From NCBI RefSeq assembly GCF_012927045.1, contig NZ_JABBFW010000001.1, forward strand, positions 310,001-374,000: a stretch of DNA of 64,000 bases. Reading direction: 5' to 3'. This DNA comes from Azohydromonas caseinilytica (GTDB lineage: Bacteria; Pseudomonadota; Gammaproteobacteria; Burkholderiales; Burkholderiaceae_C). Both the position numbers and the translations under genes were made by a program. The notes under the pieces are model-generated. The model made no database searches, was not told the origin of the DNA, and saw only the letters and a list, made by a program, of their open reading frames with translations. Shown here piece after piece: positions 37,377 to 45,863 of the stretch; position 1 is the stretch's first letter, and each line of letters begins with the position of its first letter.

Positions 37377-37834
37377 GCCTGAAGGAACGGCACGGCCTGT
37401 CTGGCCGGCTGCACATCGCCATCACCGACGGCGCGGGCCGGCTGGTCGATGAGCGCCGGGTGGACAACCTGATCACGGACGTAGGCCGGCAGCTGCTGGC
37501 GCGCATGTTTGCCGGCCAGGTGCAGCCCAGCGAGCTGCGCATCGCCGCCGGCAGCAACGGCGAGAGCCTGGGCGCCGACGCGGCCACGATCACCACGCTG
37601 GCCGACGCGCCGGCCAGCGTGGTGGTGGATGCGGCGGTGCAGGAGCACCGCGCGCTGGCGCGCGTCACCGCCACGCTGCCGGCCACCGGCGACGCGCGAC
37701 CGCAGGCGATCCAGGAGGCCGGCATCGTGATCGTCCTGCCCGAGCGGCAGGTGGTCTACAACCGCGTCACCTTCCCGGTGATCAACCGCGCCGGCAACCT
37801 CGAATTGACCTTCACCTGGGAAGTGAGCTTCTGA
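37373..37834 (+). CDS. Small tail fibre-associated or collar-like protein
   Basis: A 153-residue beta-rich protein. The pattern ITDGAGRLVDERRVDNLITDVGRQLLARM, AAGSN near the middle, then VVYNRVTFPVINR and LTFTWEVSF, recurs in small proteins encoded beside fibres in contractile tails, probably adaptor or receptor-binding parts. The ATG at 37373 overlaps the upstream stop and is favoured over the GTG at 37367 by its spacing from GAGGAG. The fibre gene starts 1 bp after its stop. Confidence 0.6.
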   Translation: MSLKERHGLSGRLHIAITDGAGRLVDERRVDNLITDVGRQLLARMFAGQVQPSELRIAAGSNGESLGADAATITTLADAPASVVVDAAVQEHRALARVTATLPATGDARPQAIQEAGIVIVLPERQVVYNRVTFPVINRAGNLELTFTWEVSF

Positions 37835-37835
37835 C

Positions 37836-39488
37836 ATGGCCCGACCCGTCCCCTACGTCAAGAAGGACCCCGGCGACATCATGCTCGCCGCGGATTGGAA
37901 CGAAATGCAGGTGCAGGCCCGCGAGGCGCTGCACGGCCATGCCCACACCGGCGGCGACGACGCGCCGCCCATCGGGCGCGCGGGCATCGCTCCGGGTGCC
38001 ATCGACGGCGCGCGCATCGACCCGCAGGCCGAGGTGGCGGTGAAGTCGCTGCAGGTCAACGGCCGGGGGCTGCTCAAGGAGATCGACGACCTGCTCAGCA
38101 AGGTCAAGGGCCTGGGCGACAGCAAGCTCGACCGCAGCGGCAACCCGACCGTCACGAGCAAGCTCACGGTGCAGGGCGACCTGCGCATCAACGACAGCAA
38201 CCTGCTGCTGCGCAGCGGCAGCGACAACAACCACGGCCTGGGCTGGTTCGGCGGGGGCAAGACCTTCGCCACGCTCAGCGTGGACGGCCCGGTGCTCTAC
38301 GGCTTTTCCGGCGGCGTACTGGGCAGCACCAACGGCGCCGAACGCGCCGCGCTGCGCTGGGATGCCAACGGCCGCGTGGGCATCGGCGGGGCGCCGGGCG
38401 CGGCGGCACTGCAGGTCACCGGCGCGGCGCTGGTGAGCGCCGACGGCGGCTACGCGGTGCCCAACGGCCGCATGGCCGCCGGCTCGCTGACCATCGGCAG
38501 CACCACGACCAACTACGGCGGCGGCAGCAACTGGAACGCCAGCACGGCCGCGCTGCTGCTGGAGACGCTGGACGACACCGAGATCGCGATCCACGACGCC
38601 GGCAAGCGCCTGGCCAGCCTCGCCTATTACCGCGGCGCGGAGAACTCGATCACCATCGGGCGCGACATGGGCTGGGGGGCGCTGAGCCGGCTCAACGTCA
38701 ACGGCGCGCTCAACGTCACCGGCGACCTGGCGGTCAACGCCAGCAGCATCCGGCTGGGCCTGCAGGGCAACGGCGGCGGCCAGCTGCTCATCGTCAACAA
38801 CCCGAACGACAACCGCATCTACCTGGAGGCCTACAACAGCGCCGGCAACGGCAACGCCGCCGAGCTGCTGCTCACGGGCTTCCAGGCCAATGCCGTGCCG
38901 CAGCTCAGCCTCTACGCCACCAACACCACCGCGTCGGGCACGCTCAAGGTCAACGGCGCCATCACCAGCGACACCTGGATGCGCTCGCGCGGCCTGATCG
39001 TGGAGGACGAGGCGCCCGCCCACCTGGGCAACGACGGCGCCTTCTACCGCTGGCAGGGACAGGTCTACCTCTCCGTGGACGACTGGCTCTACCTGCGTGA
39101 CGCCAACGACGGCACCATCAAGATCGCCTTCAACACCGACTCGGGCATCGTCTACTGCAACCGCACCACGCCGATGTCGGACCGCAACCTCAAGCACGAC
39201 ATCCGCACCATCGAGGGCGCGCTGGACAAGCTGCGCGCGCTGCGCGGCGTGAGCTTCCGCTGGAACGACCAGCCCGACAACGGTGAGCAGGTCGGCGTGG
39301 TGGCGCAGGAGGTCGAGGCGGTGCTGCCCGCGGCGGTCGTGCCCCGGCCCGACGGCTTCAAGGGCGTGGACTACAACGCGCTGGTGGGCCTGCTGCTGGA
39401 GGCCGTCAAGGCGCTCGACGCACGCGTGCAGCAGCAGACCCGGCAGCTCGATGCGCTCGGCGGTGTCCGGCCGGCCGGCGCCGCGTGA
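37836..39488 (+). CDS. Tail fibre with C-terminal S74 intramolecular chaperone
   Basis: A 550-residue fibre. Residues 1-100 include GHAHTGGDDAPPIG, an attachment-like start. Residues about 100-440 are repetitive beta structure (LTVQGDLRINDSNL, LNVNGALNVTGDLAVN) typical of trimeric fibres. Residues 448-550 form a peptidase S74 chaperone: Ser448 and Lys453 in SDRNLK are the expected self-cleavage dyad, followed by LRALRGVSFRWN, VGVVAQEVEAVLP and a final trimeric coiled coil. Autocleavage would release about 100 residues after trimerisation. It probably carries target specificity. Confidence 0.88.
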   Translation: MARPVPYVKKDPGDIMLAADWNEMQVQAREALHGHAHTGGDDAPPIGRAGIAPGAIDGARIDPQAEVAVKSLQVNGRGLLKEIDDLLSKVKGLGDSKLDRSGNPTVTSKLTVQGDLRINDSNLLLRSGSDNNHGLGWFGGGKTFATLSVDGPVLYGFSGGVLGSTNGAERAALRWDANGRVGIGGAPGAAALQVTGAALVSADGGYAVPNGRMAAGSLTIGSTTTNYGGGSNWNASTAALLLETLDDTEIAIHDAGKRLASLAYYRGAENSITIGRDMGWGALSRLNVNGALNVTGDLAVNASSIRLGLQGNGGGQLLIVNNPNDNRIYLEAYNSAGNGNAAELLLTGFQANAVPQLSLYATNTTASGTLKVNGAITSDTWMRSRGLIVEDEAPAHLGNDGAFYRWQGQVYLSVDDWLYLRDANDGTIKIAFNTDSGIVYCNRTTPMSDRNLKHDIRTIEGALDKLRALRGVSFRWNDQPDNGEQVGVVAQEVEAVLPAAVVPRPDGFKGVDYNALVGLLLEAVKALDARVQQQTRQLDALGGVRPAGAA

Positions 39489-39559
39489 CCGGCTGGGCAC
39501 CCCGGTGGGCCACCGGCCCTGGGGCCGCCCGGCAATTTCAAGCAACAGGAAGTGATTCG

Positions 39560-39769
39560 ATGAGCACCGAAACCGATCCCCAGCTGCGCGCCCAGCTGCA
39601 GAACCGCCGCAGCGAGCTGCAGGCCCAGCTCAACGAGGGCCAGAACGCGCTGGCCGAGCTCAACCGCCGCCAGGAGGAGCTGCGCACCACGCTGCTGCGC
39701 ATCAGCGGCGCGATCCAGGTGCTGAGCGAAGTGCTCGGTGACGAGCCCGCCGCCGCGACCTCGCGCTGA
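39560..39769 (+). CDS. Small coiled-coil protein of the tail locus
   Basis: A 69-residue, highly charged protein with heptad-like spacing (LRAQLQNRRSELQAQLNEGQ, then RRQEELRTTLLRI), predicted as one long coiled coil. The start at 39560 has AGGAAGTG upstream. Two tail genes later a cap-like protein is encoded. The function is unknown; a fibre chaperone or a coiled-coil connector would fit by size and place. Confidence 0.65.
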   Translation: MSTETDPQLRAQLQNRRSELQAQLNEGQNALAELNRRQEELRTTLLRISGAIQVLSEVLGDEPAAATSR

Positions 39770-39773
39770 GGTC

Positions 39774-39793
39774 GGGACCCGCGCAGCGCGAGG
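39774..39793 (+). repeat. GC-rich intergenic motif, copy 2
   Basis: GGGACCCGCGCAGCGCGAGG lies directly before the 445-residue gene. It matches the motif at 35374-35394 except for one inserted or deleted base pair step. Confidence 0.55.
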
Positions 39794-39804
39794 CGGCCAG
39801 CGAC

Positions 39805-41142
39805 ATGGGCGACAACACGATCCGGCTCCTGGTCCAGGGCGCACCCGCCGGGGCGCCGCCGATCACCGTGCAGGCCACGCCGGCCGGCACGGCGCTGGAG
39901 ATCGTGCTGCCGGCCAGCCGCAAGCTGGTGTCGGCGCAGCTGCAGTTCGTGGCGGCGGGCGGCACGGCCACGGCGTTGGAGGCACCGGCGCTGGACTCCG
40001 ATGCCTTCACGCCGGGCGCCGACGGCAAGCCCGATGTGAGCCAGGGCAGCAACGCGCACTGGCTGTCCATCGACTGGGGGCGCGAATGCGCCCTCACCGC
40101 GCTGACGCTGAAGGCGCCGTCGGCCAAGACCAGCGCGCCGGCCTCCGGGGCGCGGGTGCGCATGTTCAGCGCCGGCCAGTGGCTGCCGCTGCCACCGCGC
40201 GACACGCTGGGCTTCGGAGCGGACGGCGTCGCCAGCGCGCGCTTTCCGCCCTGCGCGGCCAGCCGGTTGATGGTGGAGCTGCTGACGGAGAACAAGGTTG
40301 GCGGCAACTGGTCCGGCGTGCTGGTGCCCGGCGCGGTGGACCTGAGCAAGCTGTCGGTGAGCGTGCAGGCCACGCCGCAGCCCTGCCATGTCTCGCTGGC
40401 GGTGGGCGACGAGGCGCCGTTCTTCCAGCACCCGGGCCCGCTGCCGTTGCAGCCGGTGGCGGTGGACGGCTTCAGCCGCGCCCTCAACCGCTGGCTGGTG
40501 GACCATCCCGGCAGCACCCGCATCCCGCTGACGCTGCGCGCGGCGGCGCCGGCCTCGCTGCGCATCGCGGCCTGGGCCGTGGAACAGGAGCCGGCGCCGG
40601 GAGACGGCGCTTCCAGCGGCCCCGTCGCGCCGCCGCCCCCGCCACCACGGCCGGAGAGCCCCGGGCCGGGCCCGCTGCCGCAAGCGCCGGCTCCGGGGCG
40701 TGGGCGCTGGTGCGACCCGGGCCGCGCCGCGGCGCAGGGGTTCAGGCCGACACCGCCCGGGCTGGGCCTGTCCGCGCTGGAACTGCAGCTGCGCAACACC
40801 GGCGCGGTGGAGGCCACGGGCACGCTGGCCCTGCATGCCGACGCGGGCGGTGCACCGGCGGCCACGCCGCTGGCCGCGCCGCTGCGCTGGCAGCTGCCGC
40901 CGGGCACGGCCCCCGCCTGGCTGCGCTGCGAGCTGCCCTTGCCGGCCGTGGCACTGCCGGGGCCCTGGTGGGCGGTGCTGCGCGTGGAGCAGGGAGAGTT
41001 GATCTGGTACGAGGGCGGCGAGCCGGTGGACGGCATCGCGAACGCGGCCTGGCAGGCCGACGGCGGGGCCTGGATTCCGCTGGGCGCGCAGTCCGGCGGC
41101 TGGCTGGCCAGCCGGCTGTGGTGGCTACCCGCCGAAGCTTGA
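39805..41142 (+). CDS. Unrecognised beta-rich tail-locus protein with polyproline linker
   Basis: A 445-residue protein. Residues 1-265 are mostly beta strands (IRLLVQGAPAGAPPITVQA, WLSIDWGRECALTALTLK, resembling a jelly-roll or carbohydrate-binding shape). A linker of about 40 residues rich in Pro follows (about 270-310), then a second beta domain (about 315-445) with many Trp residues (GPWWAVLRVEQGELIWY). No family recognised. Placed after the fibre genes, it could be a second receptor-binding or accessory spike protein. Confidence 0.55.
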   Translation: MGDNTIRLLVQGAPAGAPPITVQATPAGTALEIVLPASRKLVSAQLQFVAAGGTATALEAPALDSDAFTPGADGKPDVSQGSNAHWLSIDWGRECALTALTLKAPSAKTSAPASGARVRMFSAGQWLPLPPRDTLGFGADGVASARFPPCAASRLMVELLTENKVGGNWSGVLVPGAVDLSKLSVSVQATPQPCHVSLAVGDEAPFFQHPGPLPLQPVAVDGFSRALNRWLVDHPGSTRIPLTLRAAAPASLRIAAWAVEQEPAPGDGASSGPVAPPPPPPRPESPGPGPLPQAPAPGRGRWCDPGRAAAQGFRPTPPGLGLSALELQLRNTGAVEATGTLALHADAGGAPAATPLAAPLRWQLPPGTAPAWLRCELPLPAVALPGPWWAVLRVEQGELIWYEGGEPVDGIANAAWQADGGAWIPLGAQSGGWLASRLWWLPAEA

Positions 41143-41152
41143 GGAGCCGGCC

Positions 41153-41983
41153 ATGCTGATGGCGATCGAAACCCTGCTCGAAACACCGTTGCGCCAGGCG
41201 CTGGGCGACGGCGTGGGCGTGGCGCTGCAGCCGGCCGAGCGCGCGCCGGCGGACGCGGCGCCGCTGGTGAGCCTGTGCGCGCGCACGCTGCAGCGCCATG
41301 TGCCGCCCCTGGACAGCGCCGAGGCGGAGGACAGGCCGTCGCGCCCGCAGGCGCTGCGCCTGCTCACGCTGCAGCCCGATGCCGGCGACGCGCGGCGCTA
41401 TCCGCTGCCGGCCGGCACCGGGCCGCAGGTCAGCGAGGTGCAGTCACCGCCGGGCTGGCTGCTGCCGGCCCACGATGCCTGGGAGGTCGAAGGCGACGCG
41501 CTGCGGCTGCGCGCCGCGCCCAAGGGGCCGGTGCTCGTCCTGCTCAAGGGCGCGCCCGTGCGCGGCCTTGCCGAGCGCGCGCCCGTGCAGGTGGAGCTGG
41601 CGCTGGCGGTGTGGGCCCTGGCGGCGGCGCAGGCCGACCGGCTGCTGGCCCAGGCGCTGGCGGCGCTGTTCAAGGAGTTCAACGGGCGCGACTTGGTCAC
41701 GCTCACCGAGGGCGGCGCCATCGACGGCCTGTGGCTGCGCCTGGAGCGCCCGCGCGTGCTGCTGTCGGGCGTGGAGCGCGACATGGCGGCGCGCAACGGC
41801 GGCGGGGACTGGCAGCGGCTGACGGCCACGCTGCTGCTGCGCGGCGAGCTGGCCACGACGCTGGCGCTGGAGCCCGTGCCGGACGGCGGGCGCATTGCCG
41901 GCATCGCGCTGGAGGTGGCGCACATAGGCGCCGACGGGCAATTGCGGCGCGATCGCGGCACGCTGGGAGAGGCAGCAGACTGA
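41153..41983 (+). CDS. Last gene of the tail locus, possible tail-cap/terminator (DUF4255-like)
   Basis: A 276-residue protein. The N-terminus IETLLETPLRQALGDGVGVALQP, and a later AVWALAAAQADRLLAQALAAL segment, recall the DUF4255/Pvc16-type tail caps of contractile injection systems, where a short N-terminal helix is followed by a strand and a 'W..A..RLL..AL' helix. This resemblance is by eye only. The start at 41153 is preceded by TGAGGAGCCGGCC, the same 13-base junction as at 29392. No terminator was seen after its stop; 182 bp separate it from rplQ. Confidence 0.5.
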   Translation: MLMAIETLLETPLRQALGDGVGVALQPAERAPADAAPLVSLCARTLQRHVPPLDSAEAEDRPSRPQALRLLTLQPDAGDARRYPLPAGTGPQVSEVQSPPGWLLPAHDAWEVEGDALRLRAAPKGPVLVLLKGAPVRGLAERAPVQVELALAVWALAAAQADRLLAQALAALFKEFNGRDLVTLTEGGAIDGLWLRLERPRVLLSGVERDMAARNGGGDWQRLTATLLLRGELATTLALEPVPDGGRIAGIALEVAHIGADGQLRRDRGTLGEAAD

Positions 41984-42118
41984 GCACCGGCAAGGGTGTA
42001 TTGGTCAGCTCTACCGAACAATGCGCGCGCTCATTGGGAGACTTTCCAGCTGTCCTAAACAATCCAGGCCCGGCTCGCGCATGCCGGACGGTGGTGCGCC
42101 GTCCCAGCGCCCATGAAA

Positions 42119-42141
42119 AAGGCCCGCGCGCGGCGGGCCTT
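42119..42141 (-). terminator. Rho-independent terminator after rplQ
   Basis: A 9-bp stem (AAGGCCCGC / GCGGGCCTT) with a 5-base loop, followed on the minus strand by TTTCATGG. It ends the alpha operon. The stretch between it and the tail locus (41984-42118) shows nothing else. Confidence 0.85.
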
Positions 42142-42165
42142 CTGGCACGAGGAGGCTGAAAAGGC

Positions 42166-42564
42166 TTACTCGGCGGCGGCTTCGGTCGTAGCGGCTTCGA
42201 CCGGCTCGGGGCGGTCCACCAGCTCGACGTAGGCCATGGGGGCGTTGTCGCCGACGCGGAAGCCCATCTTCAGGATGCGGGTGTAGCCGCCCGGACGGGT
42301 CTGGTAGCGCGGGCCCAGCTCGTTGAAGAGCTTGACCACGATGTCGCGGTCACGCAGGCGGTCGAAGGCCAGGCGGCGGTTGGCCAGCGTGGGCTCCTTG
42401 GCCAGCGTGATCAGCGGCTCGACGACGCGGCGCAGTTCCTTGGCCTTGGGGACCGTGGTCTTGATGGCCTCGTGCTGCAGCAGCGACACGCACATGTTGC
42501 GCAGCATGGCGGCGCGGTGTTCGCTGGTGCGGTTCAGTTTGCGGGGACCGTTACGGTGGCGCAT
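42166..42564 (-). CDS. rplQ: 50S ribosomal protein L17
   Basis: The 132-residue L17 binds 23S rRNA and lies near the exit tunnel. It starts [17 protein letters not shown], the family signature. It has an Ala/Glu-rich tail ([11 protein letters not shown]). It is the last gene of the alpha operon, 128 bp after rpoA, and is followed by a terminator. Confidence 0.97.
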   Translation of the reverse strand: MRHRNGPRKLNRTSEHRAAMLRNMCVSLLQHEAIKTTVPKAKELRRVVEPLITLAKEPTLANRRLAFDRLRDRDIVVKLFNELGPRYQTRPGGYTRILKMGFRVGDNAPMAYVELVDRPEPVEAATTEAAAE

Positions 42565-42692
42565 GGTGCGTTCCTTTCCTTATCAAAACCCCCGGCCGTG
42601 TCAGGTACCGGGGGGTGCACCGGGCCGCCCGCCAAGGCGGCCCTATTTCTTCAATCAGTCGCGGCAGCGGCCGGGGCCGCTGCCGGCGGCCA

Positions 42693-43679
42693 TCAACGCT
42701 TGTCGAGGCCTTGCGGCGGCCAGTTCTCCAGGCGCGCGCCCAGGGTCAGGCCGCGCGAGGCCAGCACTTCCTTGATCTCGTTGAGCGACTTGCGGCCCAG
42801 GTTGGGCGTCTTGAGCAGCTCGGTCTCGGTGCGCTGGATGAGGTCGCCGATGTAGTAGATGTTCTCGGCCTTGAGGCAGTTGGCCGAGCGCACGGTGAGT
42901 TCGAGCTCGTCCACGGGGCGCAGCAGGATCGGGTCGAACTGGGCGCTGCGCTGCGCGGGCTGGTCGAAGGCGGCGATCTCGTTGCCTTCGAGCTGCGCGA
43001 ACACGGCGAGCTGTTCCACCAGGATCTTGGCCGAGGCGCGGATGGCTTCCTCGGGCGAGATGGCGCCGTTGGTCTCGATCTCCATCACGAGCTTGTCGAG
43101 GTCGGTGCGCTGCTCGACGCGGGCGTTCTCGACGGCGTAGCTGACGCGGCGCACGGGCGAGAAGGAAGCGTCGAGGACGATGCGACCGATGGCCTTGGTG
43201 GGCTCGTCGCCGAAGCGGCGCATGTTGCCCGGCACGTAGCCACGGCCCTTCTCGACCTTGATCTGCATGTCGAGCTTGCCGCCTTGCGACAGGTGCGCGA
43301 TGACGTGCTCGGGGTTGATGATCTCGACGTCGTGCGGCGTCTGGATGTCGCCGGCGGTGACGGGGCCCTCGCCTTCCTTGCGCAGCACCAGCGTGACCTC
43401 GTCACGGTTGTGCAGCCGGAACGTCACGCCCTTGAGGTTGAGCATGATGTGGACCACGTCTTCCTGCACGCCGTCGATCGTGGAGTACTCGTGGAGCACG
43501 CCCGCGATGGTGACTTCCGTCGGCGCGTAACCCACCATCGACGACAGCAGCACACGACGCAGGGCGTTGCCCAGCGTGTGGCCGTAGCCGCGCTCGAAGG
43601 GCTCGAGCGTCACCTCGGCACGGTGACCGCCCAGCGACTCGACGTTGATGGCCTTGGGTTTCAGCAGATTGGTTTGCAT
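42693..43679 (-). CDS. rpoA: DNA-directed RNA polymerase subunit alpha
   Basis: The 328-residue alpha subunit nucleates RNA polymerase assembly (N-terminal domain) and contacts UP elements and activators (C-terminal domain). Landmarks are [20 protein letters not shown] near residue 30, and [20 protein letters not shown] and [16 protein letters not shown] in the C-terminal domain. It lies between rpsD and rplQ in the standard alpha operon order. Confidence 0.97.
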   Translation of the reverse strand: MQTNLLKPKAINVESLGGHRAEVTLEPFERGYGHTLGNALRRVLLSSMVGYAPTEVTIAGVLHEYSTIDGVQEDVVHIMLNLKGVTFRLHNRDEVTLVLRKEGEGPVTAGDIQTPHDVEIINPEHVIAHLSQGGKLDMQIKVEKGRGYVPGNMRRFGDEPTKAIGRIVLDASFSPVRRVSYAVENARVEQRTDLDKLVMEIETNGAISPEEAIRASAKILVEQLAVFAQLEGNEIAAFDQPAQRSAQFDPILLRPVDELELTVRSANCLKAENIYYIGDLIQRTETELLKTPNLGRKSLNEIKEVLASRGLTLGARLENWPPQGLDKR

Positions 43680-43837
43680 TGAGTCCTGTTCCTGTCAATA
43701 CCCTCGGCTCGTTACACCGATAAGGCTGATGGAGCTGCCGGGCATGGCACAGACCGCTGCACGCCCGGCATGCACAGCGGGTCTGCCGCCGCCGTGCGCG
43801 CACGCGGGCGCGGCGCACGGCGGCGGGGGCTCGCGCA

Positions 43838-44461
43838 TCAGCGCGAGTAGAGTTCGACGATCAGCGACTCGTTGATCTCGGCACCGAACTCATCGCGGTC
43901 CGGGGCCTTCTTGAACACGCCTTCCATCTTGGCGATGTCCACCTGCACCCAGGCCGGCAGGCCGATGGAGTCAGCCAGCTTGAGCGCGTCCTGGATGCGC
44001 AGCTGCTTCTTCTTGGTGTCGCGCACGGCCACCGTGTCGCCGGCCTTGACCAGGTAGGAGGCGATGTTCACGACCTGGCCGTTGACCGTGATGGCCTTGT
44101 GCGACACCAGCTGGCGCGCTTCGGCACGGGTCGAGCCGAAGCCCATGCGGTACACCACGTTGTCCAGGCGCGATTCCAGCAGCGACAGCAGGTTGGCACC
44201 GGTGTTGCCGCGGCGGCGCTCGGCCTCGGCGAAGTAGCGGCGGAACTGGCGCTCGAGCACGCCGTACATGCGCTTGACCTTCTGCTTCTCGCGCAGTTGC
44301 AGGCCGAAGTCGCTGGTGCGCGAGCCGGAGGTGCGGCCATGCTGGCCGGGCTTGCTGTCGAACTTGGCCTTGTCGCTGATGGCGCGGCGGGCGCTCTTCA
44401 GGAACAGGTCGGTGCCTTCACGGCGGGAGAGTTTGGCCTTCGGGCCGAGGTAACGTGCCAC
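43838..44461 (-). CDS. rpsD: 30S ribosomal protein S4
   Basis: Primary 16S rRNA binder that starts assembly of the 30S body; in E. coli it also represses the alpha operon. The start is GTG at 44461, giving the normal 207 residues beginning [17 protein letters not shown] longer ATG-started frame to 44614 would add an unrelated extension. The S4 RNA-binding motif [20 protein letters not shown] is intact. Confidence 0.95.
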   Translation of the reverse strand: MARYLGPKAKLSRREGTDLFLKSARRAISDKAKFDSKPGQHGRTSGSRTSDFGLQLREKQKVKRMYGVLERQFRRYFAEAERRRGNTGANLLSLLESRLDNVVYRMGFGSTRAEARQLVSHKAITVNGQVVNIASYLVKAGDTVAVRDTKKKQLRIQDALKLADSIGLPAWVQVDIAKMEGVFKKAPDRDEFGAEINESLIVELYSR

Positions 44462-44615
44462 GTGCTTGTCCTTGGGTCTGTCTGACGCCGCGGCCGGGAT
44501 GGCCGTGCGCGAGTCTGGCGGGTCTTGTTGTGAGACGCTCAGACGGTGGTCTTCATCGGCCCGGGGCGGCGGAAGGTACCTTCCACCCACGCACGGGCCC
44601 ACTGAAAGCGCCAAT

Positions 44616-44631
44616 GCCGCCCGAAGGCGGC
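44616..44631 (-). other. UUCG-type hairpin between rpsK and rpsD
   Basis: On the minus strand GCCGCC-TTCG-GGCGGC forms a very stable tetraloop hairpin in the unusually long 197-bp rpsK-rpsD gap. No T-tract follows. It may be part of an S4 regulatory leader or mRNA processing site. Confidence 0.45.
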
Positions 44632-44658
44632 GGCAAAGGGCGCGATTCTATAACGAAA

Positions 44659-45063
44659 TCAGATGCGGCGGCGCTTCTGGGGGCGGCAGCCGTTGTGCGG
44701 CACGGGCGTCACGTCGGAGATCGACGTAATGCGGATGCCCAGCGAGGCCAGCGCGCGCACCGAAGACTCGCGACCCGGGCCCGGGCCCTTGATCTTAACG
44801 TCCAGGTTCTTGATGCCCTGCTCTTGCGCAGCACGGCCGGCCGTCTCGGCAGCCACCTGTGCCGCGAAGGGCGTGCTCTTGCGCGAGCCCTTGAAGCCCT
44901 GGCCGCCGGAAGAGGCCCAGGACAGGGCGCCGCCCTGGCGGTCAGTGATCGTGATGATCGTGTTGTTGAACGACGCGTGTACGTGAGCGATGCCGTCGGC
45001 GATGTTCTTGCGAACCTTCTTGCTGACGCGACGCGCGGCGGAGTTGGTAGGTGCCTTAGCCAT
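44659..45063 (-). CDS. rpsK: 30S ribosomal protein S11
   Basis: The 134-residue S11 of the 30S platform. It shows [24 protein letters not shown] and ends with the conserved [13 protein letters not shown]. It lies 30 bp after rpsM and before the long gap to rpsD. Confidence 0.97.
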   Translation of the reverse strand: MAKAPTNSAARRVSKKVRKNIADGIAHVHASFNNTIITITDRQGGALSWASSGGQGFKGSRKSTPFAAQVAAETAGRAAQEQGIKNLDVKIKGPGPGRESSVRALASLGIRITSISDVTPVPHNGCRPQKRRRI

Positions 45064-45093
45064 GTTCGGTATCTCTCAATCGCTGCGAGCAGC

Positions 45094-45459
45094 TCACTTC
45101 TTGACCAGGGCGCCCGACTTGCGCGGGCCCTTGCGGGTGCGCGCGTTGGTCTTCGTGCGCTGGCCGCGCACGGGCAGGCCGCGGCGGTGGCGCATGCCAC
45201 GGTAGCAGCCGAGGTCCATCAGCCGCTTGATGTTGATCGACATCTCACGGCGCAGATCGCCCTCGATGGTGAGGCGGCCGATCTCCTCGCGGATCTTTTC
45301 CAGATCGGCGTCGGTGAGGTCCTTGACCTTCTTGGAGTAGGCGATGCCGACCGAGTCACAGATCTTCTGTGCAGTGGTGCGGCCGATACCGTAGATCGAG
45401 GTCAGACCGATCTCGGTGTGCTTGTGCGGCGGGATGTTGATGCCGGCAATACGTGCCAT
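45094..45459 (-). CDS. rpsM: 30S ribosomal protein S13
   Basis: The 121-residue S13 of the 30S head, which contacts the P-site tRNA. It begins [14 protein letters not shown] and has the C-terminal [20 protein letters not shown]. It is the first gene of the alpha operon, 38 bp after rpmJ. Confidence 0.97.
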   Translation of the reverse strand: MARIAGINIPPHKHTEIGLTSIYGIGRTTAQKICDSVGIAYSKKVKDLTDADLEKIREEIGRLTIEGDLRREMSINIKRLMDLGCYRGMRHRRGLPVRGQRTKTNARTRKGPRKSGALVKK

Positions 45460-45497
45460 GGAATACCTCTGTGTCCTGTTGGTGAGGGCTCAGCCGC

Positions 45498-45611
45498 TCA
45501 ACCCTGGCGCTGCTTGTGGCGCGGATCGGTGCAGATGACGCGCACCACGCCGTTGCGGCGGATGATCTTGCAATTGCGGCACATCTTCTTGACCGAAGCT
45601 GCTACTTTCAT
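45498..45611 (-). CDS. rpmJ: 50S ribosomal protein L36
   Basis: A 37-residue protein, [19 protein letters not shown] then [15 protein letters not shown]. It has the zinc-ribbon ligands Cys11, Cys14, Cys27 and His32, so it is the zinc-binding form. It sits between infA and rpsM. The ATG at 45611 follows GGAGAAGACC. Confidence 0.96.
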   Translation of the reverse strand: MKVAASVKKMCRNCKIIRRNGVVRVICTDPRHKQRQG

Positions 45612-45637
45612 GGTCTTCTCCTTGACCTTTCAATGAC

Positions 45638-45856
45638 TCATTTCGCCCGGAAGACGATGCGAGCGCGACTCAAATCGTAAGGGGTGAGCTCCACGGTGAC
45701 CTTGTCGCCGGGAAGGATGCGGATGTAGTGCATACGCATCTTTCCGGAGATGTGGCCGAGCACCACGTGCCCGTTTTCAAGCTTCACCCGGAAGGTGGCG
45801 TTGGGCAGATTTTCGAGGATCTCGCCCTGCATCTGGATGACGTCGTCTTTGGCCAT
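45638..45856 (-). CDS. infA: Translation initiation factor IF-1
   Basis: A 72-residue OB-fold factor that blocks the A site during initiation. It begins [19 protein letters not shown] and contains [15 protein letters not shown]. The first residues resemble the standard spc-linked infA of betaproteobacteria. It is 7 bp after secY. Confidence 0.97.
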   Translation of the reverse strand: MAKDDVIQMQGEILENLPNATFRVKLENGHVVLGHISGKMRMHYIRILPGDKVTVELTPYDLSRARIVFRAK

Positions 45857-45863
45857 GCGCGTC

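Noticed and set aside
23976-41983. Complete prophage
   Set aside because: No integrase, repressor, head, portal, terminase, replication or lysis gene was found in or next to the block; only tail parts are present.
23976-41983. Type VI secretion system
   Set aside because: There is a single large sheath of the phage type and no TssJ/L/M membrane complex, ClpV or VipA/B pair.
43838-44614. Longer S4 protein starting at an upstream ATG
   Set aside because: The extra 51 residues match no S4; the GTG at 44461 gives the standard length.
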